DNA from: an uncultured Corynebacterium sp.
GTDB lineage: Bacteria; Actinomycetota; Actinomycetes; Mycobacteriales; Mycobacteriaceae
Reading direction: 5' to 3'
Assembly (NCBI GenBank): GCA_946220775.1
Contig: CAMIFC010000012.1
Span: forward strand, 1-54,420
DNA: 54,420 nucleotides
The notes under the pieces are model-generated. The model searched no databases. It had not been told where the DNA came from and saw nothing but the letters and a program-made list of their open reading frames with translations. Of the stretch, positions 7,431 to 15,769 are shown piece by piece. The position numbers and the translations under genes are program-made. Within the stretch, counting starts at the first letter, position 1. Every line of letters starts with the position of its first letter.

Positions 7431-7876
7431 AGAAAAACGCTCCTGGGCAGATTGATCTGTCCCGGAGCGGGGTGCTTTACCGGCTTGCTATTCAGGCGGC
7501 TTGGAGTGCCGTGCTCAACTCGCTAGAACGGTGGTCTGCCGTCCCATCGCTTTACGGGAGCGCTTACTCCCTACCTGACCGCTTTTGTGGTTGGCAATGC
7601 CGTTGCCGACCGGTCTATCTCGTCGGAGGAACCGCGCCTATCACGGTCGAGAGGCTGTCTCTTTATGAATTATCCTCGGGGTTATCCCCCGTATGCGGCT
7701 GGCTAAACCAAAAACGAATTAAAACGCCACATACGGTCTGGGGGCCATCGTACGGAACTTATGCGTCGCGCACAATAGCCTGCGACCTAATCTTTACGAA
7801 TCGAACCGAGCACGTTTCTACACGCCACGTGGCACGGCTGGGGTGTTGTGGTGGGGCAGCTGTTGTGTGGCGGCAT
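7431..7876. other. Gene-free stretch between HTH gene and repeat region
   Basis: No convincing gene. A plus-strand frame (7472-7960) has no ribosome site and runs into the repeats. Base composition is mixed. I see nothing else that can be named. Confidence 0.4.
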
Positions 7877-8227
7877 GGTGACACGCAAGGGGCGCGCCTT
7901 TTTGTGACCTGTGACACGTCTATAGTGTGCTCGTTTCGTAGTTTTGACCTCGTTTCGTAATTTGCCGATCAAAATACGAAAAAATTACGAAACGCTCTAC
8001 CTGCGGTTTCGTAGAACTACGAAAATCGGAAAACCAAATTACGAAACACGCGATAACGCTGTGACCTGCACAGACACGTCACATTTCGGGGATGTTTCGT
8101 AATTTTGCGGCATTTCGACCCAAACCTTTTAAGGGAGAGACACAGACACACATTACGGGCACATGTCTACGACATAGACCGTCCTCATTGAGGGCACGCT
8201 GCAGGGGTTGTAGCTATGTGACACGGC
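7877..8227. repeat. 350-bp direct repeat, copy 1
   Basis: Nearly identical to 8244-8593, with a 367-bp period. Contains eight exact copies of TTTCGTA or its complement, at 7934, 7953, 7975, 7986, 8007, 8018, 8040 and 8095, in both orientations and in AT-rich surroundings. Confidence 0.9.
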
Positions 8228-8790
8228 CGGGATGCTGCGTCACGGTGACACGCAAGGGGCGCGCCTTTTTATGACCTGTGACACGTCTGTAGCGCGCTCG
8301 TTTCGTAGTTTTGACCTCGTTTCGTAATTTGCCGATCAAAATACGAAAAAATTACGAAACGCTCTACCTGCGGTTTCGTGATTTCCGCAAACGAAAAGAA
8401 CAAAACTACGAAACACGCGATAACGCTGTGACCTGCATAGACACGTCACATTTCGGCGGTGTTTCGTAATTTTGCGGTATTTCGACCCAAACCTTTTAAG
8501 AGAGAGACACAGACACGCATTGCAGGCACATGTCTACGACACAGAGCGTCCTCGTTGAGGGCACGCTGCAGGGGTTGCAGCTATGTGACACGGGACACAA
8601 TCGCAATCAAGGTGTCTCTTCTTATTTAGATTTTCTTCAGAAAGTGGAAAAATTACGAAACGAAAACCATTTACGCTGCTCAACGTATGTTTTTGTGTTT
8701 CGTAGTTTTGTTCTTTTCGTTTACGAGATTACGAAATGACCCGCAAATACCTACCGTGACCTGCGGTGATGTGTTTCGTATTTTTCTGCG
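7934..8790. other. Iteron-like cluster: candidate origin or centromere
   Basis: About 18 exact TTTCGTA/TACGAAA heptamers lie in about 860 bp; by chance fewer than one is expected. They cover both 350-bp repeats and extend into 8640-8790. Directly and inversely repeated short sites in AT-rich DNA are typical of plasmid replication origins bound by Rep, or of partition sites bound by ParB-like proteins. No rep or par gene is visible in the window. Confidence 0.65.
8244..8593. repeat. 350-bp direct repeat, copy 2
   Basis: Second copy. It differs from copy 1 mainly in the middle, where about 30 bases (8385-8416) are instead the inverse of 8695-8727. It keeps six exact TTTCGTA/TACGAAA sites. Confidence 0.9.
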
Positions 8791-9084
8791 TAATTTCACG
8801 TCGCCCGAAGCAGACACCCTGCCGTGTGCTTGCTGCAGGGCTGCGGCCGTCCCTCCATGTGGAGCGTCAGTGTCGATGCTGTAACTTAAACGTACATACA
8901 TTTGTGGCGCTCTCGTTACGTGTCTGTGCATTGCCGAGCTCTTTACTGTTGTGTGTGGGCGCGCAGCCGTAGTGTCCGTGCCACTCCGAGTAGGGCGCGT
9001 CGTACCCCAAACCCATGTTCAATTAAATTCCAATCCAGAGAGGTCTTGCACTGTTGCGGTGCGGTTGTCTTCTTTCTCACCGTA
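8791..9084. other. Gene-free stretch upstream of erm leader
   Basis: No ORF with a ribosome site and no strong repeat. It joins the repeat region to the erm promoter and may contain the left edge of the erm cargo. Confidence 0.4.
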
Positions 9085-9114
9085 TTGGACCCTGCGAAAT
9101 TAATTGGATACGAT
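9085..9114 (+). promoter_or_regulatory. Promoter of the erm leader
   Basis: TTGGAC (9085-9090), 18-nt spacer, TACGAT (9109-9114). Transcription would begin within a few bases of the leader ATG at 9121, so the leader mRNA is probably leaderless. Confidence 0.7.
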
Positions 9115-9120
9115 AGGCCC

Positions 9121-9228
9121 ATGTTGATTTCCCATGTTGATTTCAGGTTCCGTTTTCATGCGGCCGCTCACCAGCCGCTAAGGCGGTTTTCTCCCTCCCG
9201 CAGGTTAGAAACCGCTCCGGTCCTTTAG
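9121..9228 (+). CDS. erm(X) leader peptide
   Basis: 35 residues, starting MLISHVDFRFRFHAAAH. Arg9-Phe10-Arg11 forms a +x+ motif, the class of sequence at which macrolide-bound ribosomes are known to stall in other erm leaders. It ends at 9228, inside the first arm of the attenuator hairpin. There is no ribosome site; translation would start on the 5' end of the transcript. Its role is to sense macrolides and expose the erm ribosome site. That it is a leader follows from position, motif and the downstream hairpins; stalling itself is inferred. Confidence 0.75.
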   Translation: MLISHVDFRFRFHAAAHQPLRRFSPSRRLETAPVL

Positions 9229-9275
9229 CCGGGCGGCCATTTGCCATGCCCGGCTCCGTTTCAACTCCACGGAGC
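9227..9275 (+). promoter_or_regulatory. Translational attenuator hairpins before erm(X)
   Basis: Hairpin 1 pairs 9227-9234 with 9248-9255 (8-nt perfect arms). Hairpin 2 pairs 9253-9258 with 9270-9275, and its right arm contains the GGAG ribosome site (9271-9274). The two overlap by three bases and a further GCTCCGG copy lies at 9214-9220, so alternative folds are possible. Confidence 0.7.
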
Positions 9276-9282
9276 ACACCTG

Positions 9283-10137
9283 ATGTCTACATACGGATAC
9301 GGCCGTCACGAACATGGCCAAAATTTTCTCACAGACCACAAGATCATCAACTCCATCGTCGATCTTGTAAAACAAACCTCCGGCCCCATCATTGAGATCG
9401 GGCCAGGAAGCGGTGCCCTCACTCACCCGATATCCCACTTGGGGAGGGCAATAACGGCAGTTGAGGTAGACGCAAAACTAGCTGCCAAACTCACAAAAAA
9501 GACCGCCTCGGCGTCGGTCGAAGTGGTCCATGATGATTTCCTCAACTTCCCGTTACCCGCCACTCCTTGCGTCATTGTGGGAAACATTCCCTTTCACCTC
9601 ACCACTGCCATTCTTCGAAAGTTGCTGCATGCGCCAGCATGGACTGACGCTGTACTCCTCATGCAGTGGGAAGTCGCTCGCCGCCGGGCCGGGGTAGGCG
9701 CAAGCACGATGATGACGGCTCAGTGGTCCCCATGGTTCACATTTCACCTGGGTTCTCGGGTACCAAGGTCTGCTTTCCGGCCACAGCCAAACGTTGACGG
9801 GGGGATCTTAGTGATCCGCCGGGTGGGTGACCCGAAGATTCCGATAGAGCAGCGCAAAGCCTTTCAGGCGATGGTGCACACCGTTTTCACTGCCCGGGGA
9901 CGCGGGATAGGGGAAATTCTCCGAAGGGCAGGGTTGTTTTCATCACGTTCAGAGACACAATCATGGTTGCGCTCGCGAGGAATCGACCCCGCAACCCTAC
10001 CTCCCAGATTGCACACCAGCGACTGGATCGATCTCTTCCAGGTGACTGGTTCCTCTTCACCGCGCCATCGGCCCATTTCACAATCGGGAAGTAGTCAACG
10101 CCCTCCTCAACGGAAAAATCGAGGCCGGCGGCGGTAA
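9283..10137 (+). CDS. erm(X): 23S rRNA adenine N6-dimethyltransferase Erm(X)
   Basis: 284 residues, the length of the corynebacterial Erm(X) class. It dimethylates A2058 of 23S rRNA, giving resistance to macrolides, lincosamides and streptogramin B. Visible motifs: GRHEHGQNFL at the N-terminus, SAM-binding EIGPGSG (residues 38-44), the acidic end of the next strand (EVDAKLA), and catalytic NIPFHLT (101-107). The C-terminus is very basic (RKNRGRRR), as in actinobacterial Erm proteins. The start at 9283 follows GGAG; an in-frame upstream extension is not used. It is inducible through the leader at 9121. No IS1249 flanks it, unlike the known Tn5432 context; a methyltransferase remnant lies downstream on the other strand. 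Confidence 0.95.
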   Translation: MSTYGYGRHEHGQNFLTDHKIINSIVDLVKQTSGPIIEIGPGSGALTHPISHLGRAITAVEVDAKLAAKLTKKTASASVEVVHDDFLNFPLPATPCVIVGNIPFHLTTAILRKLLHAPAWTDAVLLMQWEVARRRAGVGASTMMTAQWSPWFTFHLGSRVPRSAFRPQPNVDGGILVIRRVGDPKIPIEQRKAFQAMVHTVFTARGRGIGEILRRAGLFSSRSETQSWLRSRGIDPATLPPRLHTSDWIDLFQVTGSSSPRHRPISQSGSSQRPPQRKNRGRRR

Positions 10138-10207
10138 TCCCCCCACCACCAAAACCGAAATCCACCAGTAGTAGTGAACGACCCATGTTCGTCTACCGTG
10201 AGCCGCG

Positions 10208-10680
10208 TTATGGCAGTGACGTGTTCTCGTCGGGCACAGTCATAGTTCCCGGCGTTGCCAGCGACAGGGTTCTACACCCAGCAGCGGGACCGATCAAAAT
10301 CACCCGCACGGGGAACGACCCTGCTGGTGGTTTCGATTTTGATGAAAGCGAGGAGACATAGCCCCTCGCCAACTCCCCGTAGCTGGCGAACAGTAGCTCC
10401 TGGCGCTGGCGCTCGTTGGTGAGTTTGCGTGCCACATCGAAAGCCTTATCGACTTCCCGGTCCAAGTTGTTGTGGGCCTTGAGCAGAATTGGGTCCATCG
10501 ATAACGGGTTGTAGTGCTCCGCGAGTGACCGCTGGGGGTGCCGCTCGCGTGCCCGCAGCACCAACTGTCCAGCGTCGATGATTCGCTGCTGCGCCTTCTC
10601 ATCTAGTTCACACAGAGCTGGTCCGCAGTTGTAGCTCCCGATGTACTCCGAAAAACGGAAAAAATAAATAGTGGGGATAC
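10208..10680 (-). pseudogene. C-terminal remnant of a MmeI/type IIL-like DNA methyltransferase
   Basis: Reading from about 10680 the frame gives TIYFFFRFSEYIGSYN, then CELDEKAQQRIIDAGQ and EHYNPLSMDPILLKAHNNLD. This is the target-recognition end and C-terminal helix (Y.P..M...L..AH..LD..VD) of the large restriction-methylation fusion proteins (type IIL family). The SAM-binding and catalytic domains are absent, a stop lies just upstream, and the last 45 residues do not look like the family, so both ends are truncated. It probably marks the gene into which, or beside which, the erm cargo was inserted. Confidence 0.75.
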
Positions 10681-10742
10681 ATCAACCTTCCACTTTCCAT
10701 TCTTCCGGCTCAGAGTATTGAGGGGTCTGGGACCGGGTCCGT

Positions 10743-10843
10743 AAACCCTTTATGTTTTTCGCGCACAGCGGTTTTTAGCGACGCACCCTATAGGTTTTCC
10801 GCAGAACCTATATGTGTTTCTGTGCACCCCCATATGTTGTCTG
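10743..10843. repeat. Short CCTATATGTTT-like repeats at the right end of the island
   Basis: Three related blocks (near 10743, 10804 and 10825) share a core like CC-TATATGTTT-TC and match the block at 5791-5812 inside the island. An inverted repeat with perfect 8-nt arms (10789-10796, 10805-10812) overlaps them. They suggest that island-type sequence extends to about 10.85 kb. No gene lies in 10681-10952. Confidence 0.5.
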
Positions 10844-10860
10844 TTTCTAGCGGTATTTCG

Positions 10861-10889
10861 TTGTACTTTGCGCATCGAATAGTTATTTA
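10861..10889 (+). promoter_or_regulatory. Promoter for the metal ATPase
   Basis: TTGTAC (10861-10866), 17-nt spacer, TATTTA (10884-10889), about 65 bp before the ATPase start. Confidence 0.45.
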
Positions 10890-10952
10890 TCGACGACACT
10901 CCGTGGACTTCAAGTTCAACGTTTAATCCGTTCGGGAAGGACCGATCGAGAG

Positions 10953-12842
10953 ATGTTGCTGCCCATCTGTTCCGGAATTGCGCTGTTCATTGGGCTGGTT
11001 CTTGATTGGGGACTATCCCAGGCGTGGGCTCCGGCTGGTGGGCTGGCGGTCGTGGCGTTTTGGGTGGCATTGTTGCTCGGCGCGGCGACATTCACCCCGG
11101 GTGCCCTGCGAAACCTGCTGAAGGGCAAGCTCGGAATTGGCCTGCTGATGACCATCAGCGCGATCGGTGCGGTCATCCTCGGCTATATCGAAGAAGCAGC
11201 TGCGCTGGCGTTCATCTTTTCCATCGCAGAAGCCCTCGAGGATAAAGCGATGGATCGCGCGCGGGGCAGCCTGCGTAGTCTGCTGGAACTCGTCCCCGCC
11301 ACCGCCACTGTTCGCCGCAAAAACAGCACGGACGTGGTGCCGGTGGACCAACTCCGTGCTGGCGAAACAATCATCGTCAAGGCTGGCGAACGCGTCGCCA
11401 CGGATGGGATTGTGGTCTCCGGGCACTCCAACCTGGATACGTCTGCGATTACCGGGGAATCCATCCCCGTGGAGGTTGCGCCGGGAGATACAATATCCGC
11501 CGGTTCGGTCAATGTGGTGGGCACGGGTTCAGCTAGTGGCGTCCTAGAAATTCGGACGACCGCGCCGGGGACGGACAATTCGCTGACCACCATCGTGGGG
11601 CTCGTGGAACAGGCGCAGAAGCACCGTGGGGAACGAGCACGCCTGGCCGACCGCATTGCTCGCCCTTTGGTGCCGGGCGTGCTCATTTTGGCGATCGCGG
11701 TTGCTCTCTTGGGTTCGGCGTTGGGGGATCCGGAGTTGTGGATCACGCGTGCGCTCGTGGTTCTCGTTGCCGCTTCGCCGTGTGCGCTGGCGATTTCCGT
11801 GCCGCTGACTGTCGTTGCCGGAATTGGGGCGGCCAGCCGATTCGGCGTGATCATTAAGTCCGGCGCGGCGTTTGAGCGGTTTGGCGCGATCGACCATGTC
11901 GCCATCGATAAGACCGGCACGCTCACCCGCAATAAACCGCAGGTCGTGCGGGTTCTTACGGTTCCCGGCGTGGCGTGTGAGCAGGCTCTGCGCTGGGCCG
12001 CGGCGTTGGAAAAGCACAGCACGCACCCCTTGGCCACCGCGATTGTTACCGCGTCCGTTGGGACGCCAACCGCTGACAGCGTCGAAGAGCTCAGCGGTCA
12101 TGGTCTGCGCGGGGTGGTTGATGGCGCACAAATCAGCGTGGGGAGTCCACGCTGGCTCAACGCGGATTCCTTAGTTAAGCGCGTGGCGGAGTTGGAGGAG
12201 TCGGGCATGACCTGCGTCATTGTGCAGCGTGAGGGGCATACGGTGGCAGTGGTTGGCGTCCGAGATGAATTGCGCGAAGAAGCCGCGGATACGGTGCGGA
12301 CCCTGGGGGAGCAGGGGATCACGGTGAGCATGCTGACCGGGGACAATGCACGAACCGCGCGAACCCTCGGCGAGCAGGCTGGGATCGGTGACGTTCGAGC
12401 GGAGCTGCGGCCAGAGGACAAGGCAGCGGACATCGCGGAGCTGCGCGGTGAGCGCGCAACTGGTGCGCGGTCGACAGTGGCGATGATCGGCGACGGAATC
12501 AACGATGCTCCCGCTCTGGCTGCTGCTGATGTGGGAATCGCGATGGGCACCACAGGCTCCGATGCTGCAATTGAATCCGCCGATGTGGCATTCACTGGAC
12601 ATGACCTTCGGGCGTTACCGCGGGCATTCGCACACGCTCGGCGGGGGCGGCGCATCATGAACCAGAACATCGTGCTGTCCTTGTTGATCATCGTGGTGCT
12701 GATGCCATTGGCACTGTTTGGCGTGCTTGGGCTGGCAGCAGTTGTGCTGGTGCATGAGATCGCGGAGGTCATCGTGATTCTTAATGGGATGCGGGCTGCT
12801 CGTCTTCCGGGGCAGACTGCGCCGACACGCCACGAAGCATGA
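10953..12842 (+). CDS. P1B-type heavy-metal-exporting ATPase
   Basis: 629 residues, a full-length transporter of the CadA/ZntA/CtpD superfamily, exporting a divalent metal at the cost of ATP. Motifs: TGES near 167, the membrane metal-site motif SPC near 275, phosphorylation DKTGTLT with Asp near 319, HP of the nucleotide domain near 357, MLTGDN near 461 and GDGIND near 513. The last helix reads HEIAEVIVILNG. SPC occurs in cobalt-type P1B-4 pumps, but those carry HEGxT in the last helix, so the metal is uncertain (Co, Zn or Cd). There is no N-terminal metal-binding domain. The 3' end overlaps the convergent MFS gene by 62 bp. It is the first gene right of the island. Confidence 0.9.
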   Translation: MLLPICSGIALFIGLVLDWGLSQAWAPAGGLAVVAFWVALLLGAATFTPGALRNLLKGKLGIGLLMTISAIGAVILGYIEEAAALAFIFSIAEALEDKAMDRARGSLRSLLELVPATATVRRKNSTDVVPVDQLRAGETIIVKAGERVATDGIVVSGHSNLDTSAITGESIPVEVAPGDTISAGSVNVVGTGSASGVLEIRTTAPGTDNSLTTIVGLVEQAQKHRGERARLADRIARPLVPGVLILAIAVALLGSALGDPELWITRALVVLVAASPCALAISVPLTVVAGIGAASRFGVIIKSGAAFERFGAIDHVAIDKTGTLTRNKPQVVRVLTVPGVACEQALRWAAALEKHSTHPLATAIVTASVGTPTADSVEELSGHGLRGVVDGAQISVGSPRWLNADSLVKRVAELEESGMTCVIVQREGHTVAVVGVRDELREEAADTVRTLGEQGITVSMLTGDNARTARTLGEQAGIGDVRAELRPEDKAADIAELRGERATGARSTVAMIGDGINDAPALAAADVGIAMGTTGSDAAIESADVAFTGHDLRALPRAFAHARRGRRIMNQNIVLSLLIIVVLMPLALFGVLGLAAVVLVHEIAEVIVILNGMRAARLPGQTAPTRHEA

Positions 12843-14328
12843 AGCCTGCAAAGACCGCTACACCAGCCAGAATCAGAGCCGCAATGCCCCCGGTCCAGCC
12901 AAGCGCATGGCTGAAGGCGTTAGTTGCCGCGTTGAATAGTTGCGCGCCAAGTTCACCTGGGAGTTCAAGCGACATGAGATGTGCCGCCGCCAAGGTCTCC
13001 CGCGCGGTGTTAATGACTTCTTCGCCCAGGCCTGCTGGAGCAAGGTCAGTGAATCCAGTGCGATAGAAGCTCATCAACGCGGAGCCGAGGATAGCGGTGC
13101 CGAAGGCCGTGCCTAGTTCGTAGGCAGTTTCACTAAGGGCGGCAGCTTGGCCGGAATGCTCGGGCTTGACTGAACTCATAATGAGATCGTTGGTTAGTGT
13201 CATGCCGACTCCAGCACCAAGCCCAACCAGGGAGAGTGTGATCGCAATGAACCAGGGCTGGGAATCTGGATTGATGGTCAGGAGCATTGCAAATCCACCA
13301 GCGGTGATGAAGACACCGGTAGAGACCAACGCAGCGGTTGGGATTCGTTTCACTAGCGCGGCAGCAATGAATCCTGCGCATGCGGACACTAGTGCTTGTG
13401 GCAGCATCCACAACGCTGATTCAATGACGGAGAGACCAGCCACGAGCTGTAGGAATTGCGTCAGCGCGAACATCGCGCCAACCAGTGAGAACACCGAAAG
13501 TAGATCGGTGACAATAGCGCCGGTGAATGAGCGAACCTTGAAGAGGCGGACGTTGATCATGGGGACCGGCAGTCGTAGCTGGCGGACAACGAACCACGTG
13601 AGAAGGGCCAGTCCAGCAAAGAATGCTACGGCGGCGAGGCCCGGATTATCGCCTTCGGCGAATGTTTTTACGCCGTAGACGAAGGAAATCATGCCGACGA
13701 GGGAAAGGACGATGCTCAGGATATCGATGCGACCTGGGTTTGGGTTCTTGCTTTCCGGAACCAGGATGGGGCCGAGAATGAGAAGCAGCACCATGACAGG
13801 AATATTCATGAGGAAGACTGCATGCCAGGTGAACTGATCGATTAGCCAGCCACCAACGATTGGTCCCGCGGCGGCGCCGAGTGCCCCAGCGGCTGACCAG
13901 ACGGCCATTGCTGTGCGACGCTCATTGCGATCCAGGAACATATTTCGAATCAGTGACAAGGTGCCGGGCATGATCATGGCGCCCGAGAATCCAAGTAATG
14001 CACGAGCTGCGATGAGCTTTTCCGGCGCGGTTGACAGGGCGCCGATCACAGATGCGATCGCGAAGATGACTGCACCCGTGAGCAGAACCTTTCGGCGCCC
14101 AAACCTGTCGCCGAGAGAGGACATCGTGATGAGCATGCCTGCCAGAATCAGCGAGTAAATGTCAAGAATCCACAGTTGCTGGGTGCCAGTCGCGCCGAGG
14201 TCTTCGGTGATGTTCGCTAGCGCGAAAATTAGCACCACACCATCGATGGCGATGAGCAGCATGGGCAGTACGAGAACGGCCAAACCCACCCATGTGCGTG
14301 TTGTGGCTTTGGGTGACGGAGTGATCAT
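12781..14328 (-). CDS. DHA2-family 14-helix drug/proton antiporter (MFS)
   Basis: 515 residues, typical of the EmrB/QacA/LfrA group. Helix 1 has the family Asp (AIDGVVLIFALA near 27-38), loop 2-3 has motif A (GDRFGRRK, 73-80), and helix 5 has the motif C pattern (GAAAGPIVGGWL). Fourteen hydrophobic segments can be counted. It would export quaternary ammonium compounds, dyes or antibiotics. The divergent TetR gene at 14452 with palindromic operators between the two genes makes substrate-induced expression very likely. The 3' end overlaps the convergent metal ATPase. Confidence 0.9.
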   Translation of the reverse strand: MITPSPKATTRTWVGLAVLVLPMLLIAIDGVVLIFALANITEDLGATGTQQLWILDIYSLILAGMLITMSSLGDRFGRRKVLLTGAVIFAIASVIGALSTAPEKLIAARALLGFSGAMIMPGTLSLIRNMFLDRNERRTAMAVWSAAGALGAAAGPIVGGWLIDQFTWHAVFLMNIPVMVLLLILGPILVPESKNPNPGRIDILSIVLSLVGMISFVYGVKTFAEGDNPGLAAVAFFAGLALLTWFVVRQLRLPVPMINVRLFKVRSFTGAIVTDLLSVFSLVGAMFALTQFLQLVAGLSVIESALWMLPQALVSACAGFIAAALVKRIPTAALVSTGVFITAGGFAMLLTINPDSQPWFIAITLSLVGLGAGVGMTLTNDLIMSSVKPEHSGQAAALSETAYELGTAFGTAILGSALMSFYRTGFTDLAPAGLGEEVINTARETLAAAHLMSLELPGELGAQLFNAATNAFSHALGWTGGIAALILAGVAVFAGFMLRGVSAQSAPEDEQPASH

Positions 14329-14345
14329 GGGGTCTCCATTTCTGG

Positions 14346-14410
14346 TAGTTACTTCACCAGGTGGTGAACTTCACCATCTAGTGTACTTATCTGGTTGGTG
14401 AAGTAAAGTT
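14346..14410. promoter_or_regulatory. Double operator between MFS exporter and TetR genes
   Basis: TTCACCA-GG-TGGTGAA (14353-14368) is a perfect palindrome. A second pair of the same half-sites (14370-14376, 14396-14402) encloses the centre. Flanks AGTTACTTCACCA and its near-inverse AACTTTACTTCACCA complete the symmetry. These are the likely TetR-family binding sites controlling both divergent genes. Confidence 0.8.
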
Positions 14411-14451
14411 AGAGTCAGAGATTTTGACCGATGCCAATCAAAGGAGTCCAC

Positions 14452-15000
14452 ATGGCCCGCCCCAGCGTGAAGCCGACAATCATTGAAAAATCCCTGGAGA
14501 TTGTTGAAGAACACGGGATCACAGCGCTCACACTTGATTCCGCTGCGGAGGCCGCTGGAATCACAAAACGAGGGCTTCTTTATCATTTCCCCAGCAAGCA
14601 AGCCTTAGTGATGGGTATCCACTTTGAACTCGCTACCCGCATGGAGTCTGCAATGCGCGAAGCCGTGGGGAAGGAGCCACAGAGTGCGACCTTGGTAGAA
14701 CGCACCGAGGCGTATATCCGTGCAGAGCTGAAGGAACCAGCACTTGGGGAAATGCGGTTGCTCAGGGAAGCAATTCATGACCGAAGTTGGATGGCACCCT
14801 GGCTTGAAGTCTACGATCGCTGGTTCCCAGAGGACAGGAATCCAACTGATGATATGGATGACGAAAGACTTCGGTGTCTTGTTGCTCGAATGGCAGCCGA
14901 CGGTGCTTGGGGGTATGAAAGCATGAGCTCCAAGCCTTTGAAGGCGGCGACTAGGCAGCGCTTGATCGACAAGATCATCGAGGGCTTACATGCCGAATAG
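14452..15000 (+). CDS. TetR-family repressor of the drug exporter
   Basis: 182 residues. The N-terminal helix-turn-helix is typical (ITALTLDSAAEAAGITKRGLLYHFPSKQAL, split over helices 2-4; GLLYHFPSK is the signature), followed by a larger ligand domain. The start at 14452 follows AAAGGAG; an ATG 21 bases upstream has no such site. Divergent from the exporter, with operators between. Its end overlaps the DUF1345 gene by 11 bp, so the two are translationally coupled. Confidence 0.9.
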   Translation: MARPSVKPTIIEKSLEIVEEHGITALTLDSAAEAAGITKRGLLYHFPSKQALVMGIHFELATRMESAMREAVGKEPQSATLVERTEAYIRAELKEPALGEMRLLREAIHDRSWMAPWLEVYDRWFPEDRNPTDDMDDERLRCLVARMAADGAWGYESMSSKPLKAATRQRLIDKIIEGLHAE

Positions 15001-15691
15001 TCACGAGCGCAGTGAAGATGCTGTTGCGCCACACCAAGGAAGACCATGTCTGCAGTGGGTGTTGGTGGCGGTGGAGACTTTATTATTTTTCGCGAGTCTC
15101 GCCTTCATTGTGACTCTCAATGTCTGGGTGCTGGCGGTCTGGCTATTTTTAGGAACGCTATATGTGCTTGGCGGTCTGGCTGCAGTGTGGAGCGGGGAAA
15201 AACTACAGCTCGAAGACCTCACTGGAGACAAAGGCGATGGCACCAAACAGCTTCGTTCCATGAGTTCCTGGTTTGTAGTGCCGCCGATGTTGGCTGCAGC
15301 AATGGGAGCCGTAACGGCCATCGCCGCGTTACTCTGTGATACTCCCGGTACCGGAGCACCGAAGGAGCCTGCGCTAGTGATCGCGCCCGCTTTGGGGGTG
15401 ATTCTGTCCTGGGTACTGCTTCATGTCGGCTTTGCACAAATGTATCTAGTACAACACTTCACGAGGGAGGAGGAGGAGGAACTTCGTTTTCCAGAGGGTA
15501 CGACTATCTCTGTGCTGAGTTTTCTGTCATTCTCCTTCGGGCTGGGCACATCTTTCGCAACAGGGGATGTTGAGTTGGTTGGTATCCGAGCGCGCCGGTT
15601 GACCCTTGTCCATACGGTGGTGGGATTTTTCTACAACGCTTTGGTGCTAGCTGTGGCTTTTCAAGTCTTGCAGTCGGCAGTCTCTGGGTAG
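14990..15691 (+). CDS. DUF1345 membrane protein
   Basis: 233 residues with six probable membrane helices (near 24-42, 45-66, 95-116, 124-150, 170-190 and 205-228) and the pattern of DUF1345, a family of unknown function. The ATG lies inside the end of the TetR gene, giving translational coupling and a shared regulon with the exporter. It may support the exporter or respond to the same compound; that is inference. Confidence 0.8.
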   Translation: MPNSHERSEDAVAPHQGRPCLQWVLVAVETLLFFASLAFIVTLNVWVLAVWLFLGTLYVLGGLAAVWSGEKLQLEDLTGDKGDGTKQLRSMSSWFVVPPMLAAAMGAVTAIAALLCDTPGTGAPKEPALVIAPALGVILSWVLLHVGFAQMYLVQHFTREEEEELRFPEGTTISVLSFLSFSFGLGTSFATGDVELVGIRARRLTLVHTVVGFFYNALVLAVAFQVLQSAVSG

Positions 15692-15769
15692 CTGCGCCGT
15701 AGCAGGAACATAAGAACATCCTTATCCTGGGCAGTGGAAGCATTCACTACCCACACAAAGGAGATCCCC

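Noticed and set aside
7472..7960. 162-codon ORF upstream of the TTTCGTA field
   Set aside because: No ribosome site, no recognisable motif, and it runs into the repeat region.
7877..8593. CRISPR array
   Set aside because: Two 350-bp repeats with degenerate internal heptamers; there are no regular short repeats with unique spacers and no cas genes.
8530..8739. 69-codon ORF starting MSTTQSVLVEG in the second 350-bp repeat
   Set aside because: The equivalent frame in the first repeat stops after four codons, so the frame is not maintained.
9000..10200. Tn5432 with flanking IS1249
   Set aside because: No transposase gene or terminal repeats found on either side of erm(X).
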